Shown: piece by piece, positions 19,162 through 31,113 of the stretch | Layout: each line of letters starts with the position of its first letter | Numbering within the stretch: position 1 is the first letter of the stretch | DNA from: Amphibacillus marinus | GTDB taxonomy: Bacteria > Bacillota > Bacilli > Bacillales > Amphibacillaceae | Reading direction: 5' to 3' | Assembly (NCBI RefSeq): GCF_900110345.1 | Contig: NZ_FODJ01000006.1 | Coordinates: 57,005-121,004, forward strand | DNA length: 64,000 nucleotides | The notes under the pieces: model-generated | The model's database searches: none | What the model was told of the DNA's origin: nothing | What the model saw: the letters and a program-made list of their open reading frames with translations, nothing else | Program-made: the position numbers and the translations under genes

Positions 19162-19611
19162 CTATCTTCTCGTATTAGAATAGGGTTTAACCGCTCTTGG
19201 TGGACCTAAAATTTCTGCCATAACAACACTTTCAGCTAGACCATTTTGGGATAGTCTCTTTTTAAACGCAAGCTGCTGCTGCCCTTGCGCTAGACGCTTG
19301 CGCTTTTTCATTACACGATTACTTACTAACATCGTATTTTTTTGCATTTGGTTCTTTGGTCGCTTTTCACTTATGTTAAGATTTTTCTTTAACATATCCA
19401 TTTGCGCAGTTTTTTCGGCTTTTAAATCCTCGTAGTTAACCTCGACTTGCTGAACCGTATGCTCAGCTTCAGGTTCAACATGCGGTGAAGGTGAGACAGG
19501 GTTTCGTGTTACTGGCTTTGCATTCTTATCTTCATTAGCAGTTAATGACTTAAACAAACTACCACCAATAATTAAAAGAAAGGTAATCAAAGGTACAATA
19601 AGATCTTCCAT
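19162..19611 (-). CDS. Hypothetical single-pass membrane protein downstream of floA
   Basis: A 149-residue protein I do not recognise. One hydrophobic segment at residues 4-22 is followed by a highly charged Lys/Gln/Asn-rich tail that looks partly coiled or disordered. It starts 27 bp after floA behind AAAGGATG and ends at a strong terminator, so it is the third gene of the nfeD-floA operon. The B. subtilis operon has the short yqfB at this place, but no similarity is apparent. A role with the flotillin microdomain is only an inference from position. Confidence 0.6.
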   Translation of the reverse strand: MEDLIVPLITFLLIIGGSLFKSLTANEDKNAKPVTRNPVSPSPHVEPEAEHTVQQVEVNYEDLKAEKTAQMDMLKKNLNISEKRPKNQMQKNTMLVSNRVMKKRKRLAQGQQQLAFKKRLSQNGLAESVVMAEILGPPRAVKPYSNTRR

Positions 19612-19638
19612 TATCTCACATCCTTTCTAACAAAAAGA

Positions 19639-20628
19639 TTACTCTTCATCAGAATCATCTTCAGTCAGCTTGCCAATTGAATCACGCATCTCCGTATCAG
19701 CATTAATATTCTTGTAATTCAAGTAATCCATGACACCCATATTACCTGATCTTAATGCTTCAGCTAGCGCTAATGGTACATCCGCCTCCGCTTCAACAAC
19801 CTTGGCACGCATTTCCTGAACCCGCGCAACCATCTCTTGTTCTTGTGCAACCGCCATTGCACGACGCTCTTCTGCTTTCGCTTGGGCAATATTCTTGTCT
19901 GCTTCAGCTTGATCTGTTTGAAGAATCGCACCAATATTTTTACCTACATCAACATCTGCAATATCAATTGATAAAATTTCAAAAGCCGTTCCTGCATCAA
20001 GACCACGATTCAAGACATTGTGAGAGATTGAATCAGGATTCTCAAGAACTTGCTTATGTGAGTTAGCACTACCAATGGTACTAACAACCCCTTCACCGAC
20101 ACGAGCAATAACTGTTTCTTCACCTGCACCACCAACAAGGCGATCAATATTTGCACGTACGGTAATTCTCGCTTTAGCTTTTACTTCAATACCGTTCATT
20201 GCAATCCCTGCAATAAAAGGTGTTTCAATAACCTTAGGGTTAACACTCATTTGAACAGCATGCAGAACGTCACGACCAGCTAAATCAATGGCTGCTCCGC
20301 GCTCAAAGCTTAATTCAATGTTGGCACGTTGTGCTGCAATTAATGCATTAACAACGCGGTCCACATTACCACCAGCTAAATAGTGGCTTTCCAGTTGATT
20401 AATTGTTACCGTTACCCCAGCTTTATGAGCCTTAATTAACGGATTAATAACCCGTTGTGGAATAACACGACGTAGACGCATTCCCACTAATGTGAAAATA
20501 CTTACCCTTACCCCAGCAGCTAGTGCACTTATCCATAGTGCAACTGGGATAAATGTTAACAAAATAACGACAGCAATAACAATGATACCAATAAAGAAAA
20601 TCGGCATAAAATCAGCAAATGTTTCCAT
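19639..20628 (-). CDS. floA: Flotillin-like protein FloA (YqfA)
   Basis: A 329-residue membrane scaffold protein of functional lipid microdomains. It has a hydrophobic N-terminal hairpin (about residues 8-40), an SPFH-like core, and an Ala/Glu/Lys-rich coiled region (about 230-290, with [16 protein letters not shown]). The start ATG follows AGGAGG and overlaps the nfeD stop by one base. Pairing with an NfeD protease-like gene is the standard arrangement. Confidence 0.95.
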   Translation of the reverse strand: METFADFMPIFFIGIIVIAVVILLTFIPVALWISALAAGVRVSIFTLVGMRLRRVIPQRVINPLIKAHKAGVTVTINQLESHYLAGGNVDRVVNALIAAQRANIELSFERGAAIDLAGRDVLHAVQMSVNPKVIETPFIAGIAMNGIEVKAKARITVRANIDRLVGGAGEETVIARVGEGVVSTIGSANSHKQVLENPDSISHNVLNRGLDAGTAFEILSIDIADVDVGKNIGAILQTDQAEADKNIAQAKAEERRAMAVAQEQEMVARVQEMRAKVVEAEADVPLALAEALRSGNMGVMDYLNYKNINADTEMRDSIGKLTEDDSDEE

Positions 20629-21971
20629 TATAATTCCTCCTCTTTTTCTACTGCTCTAACAACAATTCGTGAGCCAGCCACCTTTACTACCTTAATCGAC
20701 TGACCACTGCTAATAAAGCCACCCTCCGAAACGACGTCTAAGCGTTCATGATTAAATACAGCAGTACCAGATGGTCTTAGTGGTGTAACAGTCACGCCCT
20801 CTTGGTCTAGCAATTCATGTCGGTTTACCGCCGAGACGTAACCACGGTCAGGTGTTTCTGCATCATTAAGAATAATATATTTAAAAATGCCCTTCTCTAA
20901 TCCTATTCGCTTATACAGAAAGATCGCAGCAGCGATCGAGACGACAAGCGCAATTAGAATACTTATGCTCATTTGCCTAATACTAGTTGAAGCCATAAAT
21001 AGCGATGCTACGATGCTTATTGCACCAATTGCTCCTAAAATGCCACCAGGAACAAAAAATTCTGCGACAATTAAGGCAATTCCGACGATAATTAGCACAA
21101 GTACCTCGTATCCAGCTAAACCAGCGATAGCATGACCATAGAAGAACGCAAGTAATGAGACGGCACCGATCGAACCAGCAACACCAAAGCCTGGTGAATA
21201 CAACTCAACAATAAAACCAAGTCCTGCCAATGATAATAATATTGATACTACCACTGCATTGGTCAGAAAACGCGCAATCTCTTCAGCCACAGTTACTTCA
21301 ATCTCAACAACTTCTGCTTCTGACAAACCAAGCTCTACTAATAATTCTGTTCGATGGCTTACGGTCCCTTCTGAATAACCCACTTCAATTGCTGAAGTCG
21401 GACCAAGGGTTAGATACCTACCAACAGGCGCATTATATTCCGGAAGATCAATATCTGGATCTGCCATCGCTTCCGCATAGAGTCGGTCCCTTCCCTTCGC
21501 CTCAGCAGCACTACCCATCGCTTCAAGCCAATAGGACTGGGCTTTCTCATCAGCAGCATTGCCATCACCTGTTATGATCCCACTAGCGCCAATCGTCGCT
21601 TGAGGGCTCATATAAATATAATCCGCAAACAAGGCAATATATGATCCTGCAGATAAAGCTTGACTTCTTATGTAAGCAGTCATTGGAATATCTACACTTT
21701 GTAGAATTCCACCAATATTACTTGCCGCATCAACACGACCGCCCGGCGTATTAATTTCAAGAATAATATGGTCAACATTTTCTTCAACGGCTTCAGTAAT
21801 TGTTCTGCGCAAAAATGCTTCTAAACCACGTTCTACTTCTTTTTCAATTGGTATAACATGAACAAGCTTACCTTCTCCATCCGCCCTCACTACGTTAAAG
21901 TTGTTTAGCGTTAAGATGAATACGCTTAAAAGTAGACCTATTAATATTTTCTTACCAAGACTTCTGTCCAT
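20628..21971 (-). CDS. yqeZ: NfeD-like membrane serine protease (YqeZ)
   Basis: A 447-residue membrane protein: signal/anchor, a ClpP-class protease domain (the segment [20 protein letters not shown] contains the likely serine), several membrane helices at about 240-370, and a C-terminal NfeD OB-fold. NfeD proteins form a pair with flotillins and STOMP-like proteins. The frame is open to 22007, but ATG 21971 directly follows AAGGAGGTGG and is chosen. One-base overlap with floA. Confidence 0.92.
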   Translation of the reverse strand: MDRSLGKKILIGLLLSVFILTLNNFNVVRADGEGKLVHVIPIEKEVERGLEAFLRRTITEAVEENVDHIILEINTPGGRVDAASNIGGILQSVDIPMTAYIRSQALSAGSYIALFADYIYMSPQATIGASGIITGDGNAADEKAQSYWLEAMGSAAEAKGRDRLYAEAMADPDIDLPEYNAPVGRYLTLGPTSAIEVGYSEGTVSHRTELLVELGLSEAEVVEIEVTVAEEIARFLTNAVVVSILLSLAGLGFIVELYSPGFGVAGSIGAVSLLAFFYGHAIAGLAGYEVLVLIIVGIALIVAEFFVPGGILGAIGAISIVASLFMASTSIRQMSISILIALVVSIAAAIFLYKRIGLEKGIFKYIILNDAETPDRGYVSAVNRHELLDQEGVTVTPLRPSGTAVFNHERLDVVSEGGFISSGQSIKVVKVAGSRIVVRAVEKEEEL

Positions 21972-22049
21972 TACACCACCTCCTTGTGACACGTCGTTAC
22001 GGAACACAAACTTTCTCTGGCCTCTTCTTTATTATATCATGATCATGGC

Positions 22050-22084
22050 AAAAAATCCCCTAATAACATACGATTAGGGGATTT
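22050..22084 (-). terminator. Intrinsic terminator after yqeY
   Basis: Minus-strand stem AAATCCCCTAAT with ATTAGGGGATTT, followed by six T. It separates rpsU-yqeY from nfeD-floA. Confidence 0.88.
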
Positions 22085-22108
22085 CCGTTATTGAGACACA
22101 ATTGTGTA

Positions 22109-22555
22109 TTATGATAAATGTTTTTGAACGAGTTTATTCACTTCTGTTCCGTCTGCTTTGCCTTTTACCTTTGGCATAAGCGCACCCATCACTTTACCCA
22201 TCTCTTTTTTAGAAGTTGCATTAACGCTTTGAATCGTTTCCAAAACAATACGCTCTAGCTCTTCTGAAGTTAGCTGTTCAGGCATGTAAACTTGTAAAAC
22301 ATCTAGTTCTGCATTTAAGTTGTCTACAAGATCGTCGCGTCCAGCCTCTTTAAACTCTTGGAGGGAATCTTTTCGTTGTTTTAGCTCTCTAGCTAAAACA
22401 GTTAATTCTTCTTCTTCATTTAAAACATCTTTACCAAGCTTAATTGCTTCGTTTTGAAGCGAAGCTTTTACCATGCGAATGACGCTAAGCTTTTGCTTTT
22501 CTTTATTACGCATTGCTTGCTTCATATCTTGGTTAAGATTTTCTAATAATGACAT
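22109..22555 (-). CDS. yqeY: GatB/YqeY domain protein
   Basis: A 148-residue YqeY protein with the C-terminal tRNA-binding GatB/YqeY fold; the conserved [12 protein letters not shown] and [21 protein letters not shown] segments are present. It is related to the tail domain of tRNA-dependent amidotransferases, but a function of the single-domain protein is not established. It follows rpsU as in B. subtilis. Confidence 0.92.
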   Translation of the reverse strand: MSLLENLNQDMKQAMRNKEKQKLSVIRMVKASLQNEAIKLGKDVLNEEEELTVLARELKQRKDSLQEFKEAGRDDLVDNLNAELDVLQVYMPEQLTSEELERIVLETIQSVNATSKKEMGKVMGALMPKVKGKADGTEVNKLVQKHLS

Positions 22556-22577
22556 TTTGATCCTACACCCTCTTTAT

Positions 22578-22595
22578 AAGAAACATATGTTTCTT
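22578..22595. other. Perfect 18-bp palindrome between rpsU and yqeY
   Basis: AAGAAACATATGTTTCTT is its own reverse complement and lies 10 bp after the rpsU stop. It has no T tail, so it may be a processing or attenuation hairpin rather than a terminator. Confidence 0.45.
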
Positions 22596-22604
22596 ACAGT
22601 AAAA

Positions 22605-22778
22605 TTACTTACGTTTTCTAGCCGCCTCAGACTTCTTTTTACGACGAACACTAGGTTTTTCATAAAATTCACGCTTACGATATTCAGACAATGTACCTGA
22701 TTTTGATACACTGCGCTTAAAGCGACGAAGAGCATCTTCAAGAGACTCGTTTTTACGAACGCGAGTTGTATTTGACAT
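22605..22778 (-). CDS. rpsU: 30S ribosomal protein S21
   Basis: A 57-residue basic protein read from ATG 22778, beginning [20 protein letters not shown] and ending in [11 protein letters not shown], a full-length match to the bS21 pattern. Ribosome site GGAGGGAGG lies upstream. bS21 sits on the small subunit platform near the 16S 3' end and takes part in initiation. Upstream of yqeY as in other Bacilli. Confidence 0.97.
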   Translation of the reverse strand: MSNTTRVRKNESLEDALRRFKRSVSKSGTLSEYRKREFYEKPSVRRKKKSEAARKRK

Positions 22779-22950
22779 GCTAATTTCCCTCCCTCCGAAG
22801 CATCCAACAATTTAATCAGACAATATGTAATCTCATACATTTGTCTCTATGATATTATAATATAACACCCATTATTGGTCAACTTTTTGTTTTAGCAATA
22901 GTCTATTTGACTAGCATTTCTGTGAAAGTATCATCAACTTAAACCTTAGC

Positions 22951-24306
22951 TTATGGTATCGTTGTTAAATTGGGCTCTGTCATAACTTTGACCAACTGAC
23001 CTTCATTAATCGGGTAACCTGATTTAGTAATTTTCACACGGACAATTTGACCAACACAATCAGCACTACCAACGAACTGGACTTTTAAATAGTTATCAGA
23101 GTAACCAATTAAAACTTGATCACCTGTGTGATCCTGATCAACCTCTTCAGGAATAACTTCGACAACCGTATTCTCATATCTTGCTGCATATTGCTTTGCT
23201 TGTTGTTCGGATAAAGAAATTAATTGGTGAACACGATAATTTTTAACTTCATCATTAACTTGATTTTCCATCTTGGCTGCTGGTGTACCTGTTCGCTTAG
23301 AAAAAGGGAAAACATGCAATTCTGAGAACCCTATTTCTTGAATAAACTGATACGTTTCATTAAATTCCTGTTCAGATTCTCCTGGAAAACCAACAATCAC
23401 GTCTGATGTGATTGCTAAGCCCGGCAGAGCTTGCTTCAAGCGATCTACCTGTTGCTTATAAAATGCCGTTGTATATTTCCTTCTCATCCGCTCCAAGACT
23501 GTATCTGAACCAGCTTGTAACGGAACATGTAAATGACGCACTATTTTCTCTGATCGATCAATAACTTGCATGACTTTTTCTGTTATTTGACTTGCCTCAA
23601 TTGAAGAAATTCGGATTCTTTTTAAGCCGGCAACCTTTGTTTCTAAATCATGCAATAAATCAGCAAAATCGTAATCCTTGAAATCCTCGCCATAGCCAGC
23701 TGTATGGATACCAGTCAAAACAACCTCCTGATAACCAGCATCAACAAGCTGTTGTGCTTGCTCAATGACGTTTTCTGGTTTTCTTGATCTTAATAAGCCA
23801 CGGGACCAAGGAATGATACAAAAGGTACAAAAATTATTACAGCCCTCTTGAATTTTTAATGAAGCACGGGTACGATCGAAAAAAACAGGTACATCCATTT
23901 CTTCAAAAACACGATTTTTCATAATATTAGAAACACCATTAATTGGCAATCTTGTGTGTTGGTGTTCTTCGATATAGCCAATCATTTTATCTCGGTCCTG
24001 CGTACCAACTACAACATCAACACCAGGAATTTCCATAATTTCGCCTGGTGAAATTTGAGCATAACAACCTGTCACACAAACAATAGCTTCAGGATTTTTT
24101 CTAATTGCCCGTCTAATGACTTGACGACTTTTTTTATCTCCTGTGTTTGTTACTGTACAGGTATTAATAACATAAATATCAGCTTCATGATCAAAATCGA
24201 CGCGCTCGAAGCCTTTATCCTTAAATTTTTGCCAGATACCTTCTGTTTCATAATGATTAACTTTACAACCTAATGTATGGAAAGCTACTGTTGTCAAGAC
24301 TTTCAC
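22951..24306 (-). CDS. mtaB: tRNA t6A37 methylthiotransferase MtaB
   Basis: Radical-SAM enzyme of 451 residues that converts t6A37 to ms2t6A37 in tRNAs reading ANN codons. The N-terminal MTTase domain begins FHTLGCKVNHYETE; the radical-SAM cluster motif is CNNFCTFCIIPW (CxxxCxxC); a TRAM domain ends the protein. The start is GTG 24306, which overlaps the rsmE stop by four bases (GTGA). Confidence 0.95.
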   Translation of the reverse strand: MKVLTTVAFHTLGCKVNHYETEGIWQKFKDKGFERVDFDHEADIYVINTCTVTNTGDKKSRQVIRRAIRKNPEAIVCVTGCYAQISPGEIMEIPGVDVVVGTQDRDKMIGYIEEHQHTRLPINGVSNIMKNRVFEEMDVPVFFDRTRASLKIQEGCNNFCTFCIIPWSRGLLRSRKPENVIEQAQQLVDAGYQEVVLTGIHTAGYGEDFKDYDFADLLHDLETKVAGLKRIRISSIEASQITEKVMQVIDRSEKIVRHLHVPLQAGSDTVLERMRRKYTTAFYKQQVDRLKQALPGLAITSDVIVGFPGESEQEFNETYQFIQEIGFSELHVFPFSKRTGTPAAKMENQVNDEVKNYRVHQLISLSEQQAKQYAARYENTVVEVIPEEVDQDHTGDQVLIGYSDNYLKVQFVGSADCVGQIVRVKITKSGYPINEGQLVKVMTEPNLTTIP

Positions 24307-25052
24307 TCCGTTTCTTCGAAGTAGTACGATAAGCTGGATAAAGCATACATTGCCGCTGTTTCCGTCCGCAATATTCTTGGACCAAAACGAACGGGCTCAA
24401 ATTGATTAGCAAGGAGCAAATCAACTTCAGCTCGCTCTAAGCCACCTTCTGGACCAATAACGATCAGAACGGAGTCGGCAGGCTTTATTTTATTAAAATA
24501 CTGACTTAATTTTTTTGCCTTTACTGCACGCGTTGTTTCCTCATATGCGATAAACCTGTGTGAATATGTTTTACTTAGCGTAACAAGCTGCTCAAGTTTA
24601 TGCAAGTCGGTAATAACGGGTAGTCTTGAGCGATGGGATTGTTCAGCTGCTTCTTTAGCTATTTTTACTAATCGCGCTATTTTTTTATCATGCTTTTTTT
24701 TATCCCATTTGACAACCGAACGACTCGCTTGAAAAGGGACAATTTGATTAACGCCAAGCTCAGTCGCTTTTTGAACAATCCAATCAAGCTTATCACCCTT
24801 AGGCAAGGCTTGCACGACAGTAACAGATACGGGTAATTCAACCAATTCGATCAACCAATCAATAATGACTAAATTAACCTCCTTGTCGAAACTTACAATC
24901 TCGCATATAGCCGATCTCCCATCAGGATGATTACAAACGACACGATCACCTTGCGTCATCCGCATGACATGGACAACGTGATGGACATCATCACCTGATA
25001 TAATAACACCTTGATCGGACCAATTTTCTTGATCAATAAAATAATACTGCAT
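24303..25052 (-). CDS. rsmE: 16S rRNA m3U1498 methyltransferase RsmE
   Basis: SPOUT-fold methyltransferase of 249 residues that methylates U1498 in 16S rRNA. An N-terminal PUA-like domain (about 1-70) is followed by the knotted domain, with VIGPEGGLERAEVDLL and GPRILRTETA as SAM-binding motifs. It lies between prmA and mtaB in the extended dnaK operon, the usual order. Confidence 0.95.
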   Translation of the reverse strand: MQYYFIDQENWSDQGVIISGDDVHHVVHVMRMTQGDRVVCNHPDGRSAICEIVSFDKEVNLVIIDWLIELVELPVSVTVVQALPKGDKLDWIVQKATELGVNQIVPFQASRSVVKWDKKKHDKKIARLVKIAKEAAEQSHRSRLPVITDLHKLEQLVTLSKTYSHRFIAYEETTRAVKAKKLSQYFNKIKPADSVLIVIGPEGGLERAEVDLLLANQFEPVRFGPRILRTETAAMYALSSLSYYFEETE

Positions 25053-25068
25053 AACTATCCAACTCTCT

Positions 25069-26019
25069 TTATTCAGGCTTTTGCGCTACAATTGAGATCC
25101 AATCTTCCATTTGATTTACCTCAATAATATCAAACCCTGCAGCAATTAAAGCTTGCCTTACTTCAACTTTTTTTGCTTGAATAATACCTGAGCTAATAAA
25201 AATACCACCCGGCTTTAACAGTTGGAAGGCTTCTTGTTCAAACCTTAGTATTATTTCAGCCAAAATGTTCGCAACAATAATGTCAGGATTAACTTGAACA
25301 TGGTCAAGGAGGTTATTCTGTTTGACGGTAACAATATCACCAGCTTTATTAAGCTTAACATTAATTCTCGCCGCTTTGACAGCCACATCATCTAAGTCAT
25401 AGGCATAGATATCAGTTGCACCTAGCTTAGCAGCGGCAATACTTAATACTCCTGATCCGGTTCCGACATCAATCACGGTTTGCTTATTCTTTACATACCG
25501 TTCAAGTGCTTGCATGCTTAGAACCGTGGTAGGGTGGGTACCAGTCCCAAATGCCATACCTGGATCAAGCTCAATAATAATTTCATCTGTTGATACAGGT
25601 TGATAGTCTTCCCACGTTGGGGTAATCGTTATTTTACCTGATACCTTCACAGGTTTGTAATATTTTTTCCATGCCGTTGCCCATTCTTCTTCATTTACTT
25701 CACTTACCGTAATAAAGTTGCGCCCAATATCAATATTATAAGCTAGTAATTGGTTAATCGCCTGTTTAATTTGTTCAACCGACTCACCTAAAAAGCTATT
25801 TACCGGTAAATATGCTTTTAGAATAACACCCTCTTCAGGAAAATCAGCTGGGTCAAGCTCATACAATTCACCAAATTTAGTTGGCCTTTCTTTAGCAAAG
25901 TCCTCAGCATCCTCAATTACCACACCACTTGCACCAGCTTCATGGAGGATATTAGAAATTGGCTCTATCGCTTCATTAGTCGTATGAATACAAAGTTCAG
26001 ACCATTTCAAGTTAATCAA
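25069..26019 (-). CDS. prmA: Ribosomal protein L11 methyltransferase PrmA
   Basis: A 316-residue SAM methyltransferase acting on ribosomal protein L11. The SAM motif VIDVGTGSGVLSIAAAKLGA and the catalytic-region segment DPGMAFGTGTHPTT are both intact. It follows dnaJ by 28 bp, an order conserved across Bacilli. Confidence 0.95.
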   Translation of the reverse strand: MINLKWSELCIHTTNEAIEPISNILHEAGASGVVIEDAEDFAKERPTKFGELYELDPADFPEEGVILKAYLPVNSFLGESVEQIKQAINQLLAYNIDIGRNFITVSEVNEEEWATAWKKYYKPVKVSGKITITPTWEDYQPVSTDEIIIELDPGMAFGTGTHPTTVLSMQALERYVKNKQTVIDVGTGSGVLSIAAAKLGATDIYAYDLDDVAVKAARINVKLNKAGDIVTVKQNNLLDHVQVNPDIIVANILAEIILRFEQEAFQLLKPGGIFISSGIIQAKKVEVRQALIAAGFDIIEVNQMEDWISIVAQKPE

Positions 26020-26047
26020 CCCTTTTCTTTATTTTGATTTGTGCTCT

Positions 26048-27172
26048 TTATTCACCTTTAAAAGCACGTTTTACTTTACTAAAGAAGGATTCTTCTTGCT
26101 CATCAGCTGCTTCATTCCCGCTAAGGTCGTTAAATTCACGAAGTAACTCTTTTTGTTTTGTCGTTAAGCTGGTAGGTGTGATGACACGTATTTTGACATG
26201 CTGGTCACCCTGACCATAACCTCTAACGTTTGGCGCTCCTTTGCCTCTTAACCGAAACGTTTTACCTGTTTGTGTCCCAGCTGGTACCTTTAGTTTAACT
26301 TTACCATGTACCGTTGGAATTTCAATTTCGTCTCCCAAAGCAGCTTGAGTAAAAGTAACAGGCATATCACAGTAAATATGGTCACCCTCACGCTGATAAA
26401 ATTCATGTGATTTAACTTGGACAACAACATATAAATCACCTGCTGGGCCACCGTTTGCCCCAGGCTCACCCTGACCGGCTACCCGAATTTGTTGACCATC
26501 ATCAATACCTGCTGGAATATTAATATGAATTTTTTTACGCTTTTTAAGCGTACCCTTTCCACTACATGTCGTACATTTTTCCTTAATTTCTTTTCCAGTT
26601 CCACTACAATGATGACAGACCCGCTTGTTAACAACACGTCCAAATGGTGTATTCTGTTCAATATTCATTTGACCAGTACCTTGACAATGTTTACACGTTT
26701 CTGGCTTAGTCCCTGGTTTAGCCCCGCTTCCACTACATGTATCACATGTCTCCTCTTTCGGGATGAAAATGTCGGTTTCTTTACCGAAAATCGCCTCTTC
26801 AAATTCTAACACCATTGTATATTGTAGGTCATTCCCTTGCTTTGGAGCATTCGGGTCTCTGCGACCACCACCGCCACCAAAGAACATGTCAAAAATGTCC
26901 CCAAAACCGCCAAAGTCTTCTCCACCAAAACCACCACCAAAGCCTTGACTTTGCGGGCCGGCGTGACCAAATTGATCATATTGCGCTCTTTTTTGTTCAC
27001 TACTTAATACTTCATACGCTTCTTTAGCTTCTTTAAACTTATCAGGGGCATCAGTATCTTTATTTACGTCTGGATGATATTTACGTGCCAGTTTTCGATA
27101 TGCTTTTTTTATTTCTTCTTTAGGTGCGTTCTTTCCAACACCTAAAACGTCATAGTAATCACGCTTACTCAT
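26048..27172 (-). CDS. dnaJ: Chaperone protein DnaJ
   Basis: Hsp40 co-chaperone of 374 residues that stimulates DnaK. It shows a J domain (residues 1-70, HPD in RKYHPDVNK), a Gly/Phe-rich linker (about 75-115), and four CxxCxGxG zinc repeats (about 140-215; CDTCSGSG is the first). About 280 bp with a terminator separate it from dnaK, so readthrough or a second promoter must feed dnaJ. Confidence 0.97.
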   Translation of the reverse strand: MSKRDYYDVLGVGKNAPKEEIKKAYRKLARKYHPDVNKDTDAPDKFKEAKEAYEVLSSEQKRAQYDQFGHAGPQSQGFGGGFGGEDFGGFGDIFDMFFGGGGGRRDPNAPKQGNDLQYTMVLEFEEAIFGKETDIFIPKEETCDTCSGSGAKPGTKPETCKHCQGTGQMNIEQNTPFGRVVNKRVCHHCSGTGKEIKEKCTTCSGKGTLKKRKKIHINIPAGIDDGQQIRVAGQGEPGANGGPAGDLYVVVQVKSHEFYQREGDHIYCDMPVTFTQAALGDEIEIPTVHGKVKLKVPAGTQTGKTFRLRGKGAPNVRGYGQGDQHVKIRVITPTSLTTKQKELLREFNDLSGNEAADEQEESFFSKVKRAFKGE

Positions 27173-27404
27173 GAACGTCTCACTCCCGTCTCATTTATTG
27201 CATAAATTTAATCATAACACTAGTAAGTAGCGGAAGACAACTACTTCTTAAGATAAGATTAAATGAAAAAATCTATGTTAATGATGATTGTTTTACGTAC
27301 TTCGTTAAATTTGAATAAAGATAAGATCGCCTGCATTTAAATTGACCAAGCAAACTGATTTGCGAAATCCACTCACATTCAATCCCTGATCCTATATAAG
27401 GACA

Positions 27405-27447
27405 AAAGCCAAAGTCAAGTTTACCCTGACTTTGACTTTTTTTACTT
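27405..27447. terminator. Hairpin terminator between dnaK and dnaJ
   Basis: Stem CAAAGTCA (27410-27417) with TGACTTTG (27427-27434). The run of T is on the plus strand; the minus strand has a shorter GGCTTTTG tail. It probably lowers transcription from dnaK into dnaJ. Confidence 0.6.
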
Positions 27448-27451
27448 GCAT

Positions 27452-29275
<1,824 letters not shown>

Positions 29276-29302
29276 TTATATTTCCTCCTTAAACTTATGT
29301 AG

Positions 29303-29875
29303 TTATTGATTCACTTTTACCATTGCAGGTCGGATAACGCGATCCTTTAACTGATAACCTTTTTGCATTTCTTCTACTACAGTATTTGATTTGAATTCTG
29401 GGTCATCAACTTGTAGAACAGCTTGATGTAAGTTTGGATCAAATTCTTCACCGACAGTTGGAATGGCCTCTATGCCTTCCTTCTCCAAAGCGGTGACGAG
29501 CTGTCGATAGACCATTTCAATTCCATCAATAAAGGCCTTTGTTGCTTCACTATCAGGTTTTGTTTGCAATGCGCGTTCAAAGTTATCGACTACTGGTAGT
29601 AATTCTGTCGCTAATCCTTGAGATTTATACTTAAGATCGGCAGCTTTTTCACGCTGAGTCCTTTTACGAAAATTATCATACTCAGCTTGTAGGCGAAGAA
29701 ATTTATCATAAAGTTCATTCTTCTCCTGTACTACTTTTTCGTAGTCCTCCTGATTAGCTAGTTCTACCTCAGTATTGTCTGATGGTTCATCTACTAATTC
29801 TTGCGTAGCTGCTTCCACCTCTTCTACTTCTTCTACTAATTCTTCATCATGCCCTTGATTATTTTTCTCTTCCAT
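29303..29875 (-). CDS. grpE: Nucleotide exchange factor GrpE
   Basis: A 190-residue protein: an acidic N-terminus rich in Glu/Val, a long coiled coil (about 45-100, with FLRLQAEYDNFRKRTQREKA) and a C-terminal beta domain ending in RPAMVKVNQ. It releases ADP from DnaK. Located between hrcA and dnaK. Confidence 0.97.
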   Translation of the reverse strand: MEEKNNQGHDEELVEEVEEVEAATQELVDEPSDNTEVELANQEDYEKVVQEKNELYDKFLRLQAEYDNFRKRTQREKAADLKYKSQGLATELLPVVDNFERALQTKPDSEATKAFIDGIEMVYRQLVTALEKEGIEAIPTVGEEFDPNLHQAVLQVDDPEFKSNTVVEEMQKGYQLKDRVIRPAMVKVNQ

Positions 29876-29993
29876 GATGCTTCACCTCCTGTTTCAATCA
29901 AACCTAGCTATTATAAGATTTGTTCGTGCAGAACAAAGGGGGCCTTACATCTATCCCCCCGTCATATCCATGCTATAACATACTGCTTCATAA

Positions 29994-31013
29994 TTACCAG
30001 CGGTCAAAAGTATCTGACATGCGATTTGAGAGCAAATTGAGCATTGAAATAACACGTGAATACTCCATCCGCTTCGGTCCCAGTAATGCAATTGTACCAA
30101 TTTGCTTCCCCGCTAATGAATAGGTAGCCGTAATTAAGCTACAATCCTGCATTTCATTAACTTTATTTTCATGGCCAATTGAAATATGAATACCTTCTGC
30201 TGAGGCCCTTAATAAGTTCGCAACCAAGTCTTCTTGCTCTATCATTGAATAGAGAGAATGGAGCTTACTTACATCATTAAACTCTGGCTGTAACAACATA
30301 TTGGTAATTCCACCAATATAAACGTTATTAGGCTGTTGATCTAATAAGGCACCCTTCAAATAATTCATGGCCAACTCTAAATCGGAAACATAGTCAGTTA
30401 GAATTGCAATTAATTCTTGTTGTAAACGACTATGAAGCTTTACAATTGGAACACCTGTTAATTTTACATTTAGAATATTTACCAGTTTTTCTAAATCAGC
30501 AGGATTAATCTCACTCGGGATGGTAAACGAGCGATGCTCAACATGACCAGTATTCGTGACAAGAATTGCAACTGCAGTTGTCCGAGATAAATGAACAATT
30601 TGCAACTGCTTCAATGTTGTTTCATAAACTTCAGGCCCGAGAATGATCGATGTGTAATTCGTCATCTCTGATAGAACGCGAACTGACTTTTGAACAACCT
30701 GCTCAAATTCAACTAAATCCTGATCAAACACATTCGTAATAATCTGCTTGTCATCATGCGATAAATGAAAAGGCAATAGTAAATTATCAACATAAAATCG
30801 ATAGCCCTTTTCTGATGGCACCCGACCAGATGATGAATGTGTTTTTTCAATATAACCCATCTCCTCAAGATCAGCCATTTCATTACGAATGGTTGCTGGA
30901 CTAAAGGACACACTTGGTTTTTTTGATATTGCTCGTGATCCAATCGGTTGAGCTGTTTGGATGAACTCATCAATAATCACTTGCAAAATCAAAAGCTGTC
31001 TATTTGATAACAT
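29994..31013 (-). CDS. hrcA: Heat-inducible transcription repressor HrcA
   Basis: A 339-residue repressor of class I heat-shock genes, with an N-terminal winged helix containing SRAISKKPSVSFSPATIRN and a GAF-like dimer core. It binds CIRCE, and a perfect CIRCE element lies just before its own start, so the operon is autoregulated. HrcA folding by GroEL sets the response in B. subtilis; the groE genes are outside the window. Confidence 0.97.
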   Translation of the reverse strand: MLSNRQLLILQVIIDEFIQTAQPIGSRAISKKPSVSFSPATIRNEMADLEEMGYIEKTHSSSGRVPSEKGYRFYVDNLLLPFHLSHDDKQIITNVFDQDLVEFEQVVQKSVRVLSEMTNYTSIILGPEVYETTLKQLQIVHLSRTTAVAILVTNTGHVEHRSFTIPSEINPADLEKLVNILNVKLTGVPIVKLHSRLQQELIAILTDYVSDLELAMNYLKGALLDQQPNNVYIGGITNMLLQPEFNDVSKLHSLYSMIEQEDLVANLLRASAEGIHISIGHENKVNEMQDCSLITATYSLAGKQIGTIALLGPKRMEYSRVISMLNLLSNRMSDTFDRW

Positions 31014-31028
31014 CGATGATCACCTCTG

Positions 31029-31055
31029 TTAGCACTCTTGATCTCCGAGTGCTAA
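31029..31055. promoter_or_regulatory. CIRCE operator
   Basis: TTAGCACTC (31029-31037), nine bases, GAGTGCTAA (31047-31055), an exact match to the HrcA-binding consensus, 16 bp before the hrcA start. Confidence 0.98.
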
Positions 31056-31065
31056 TTCTAATAAT

Positions 31066-31094
31066 AAATTATCAAATTCATTAAGCATTGTCAA
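31066..31094 (-). promoter_or_regulatory. Sigma-A promoter of the hrcA-grpE-dnaK operon
   Basis: The -35 box TTGACA (31094-31089), a 17-bp spacer and a -10-like TAATTT (31071-31066), reading on the minus strand and ending about 10 bp before CIRCE. Confidence 0.75.
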
Positions 31095-31113
31095 TGCAAA
31101 AGCCTTTAAAAAA

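Noticed and set aside
19755..20066. 103-residue plus-strand frame inside floA
   Set aside because: Leu/His/Gln-rich antisense shadow of the FloA coiled coil.
22574..22840. 88-residue minus-strand frame over rpsU
   Set aside because: It is an out-of-frame shadow; the S21 protein in another frame explains the region completely.
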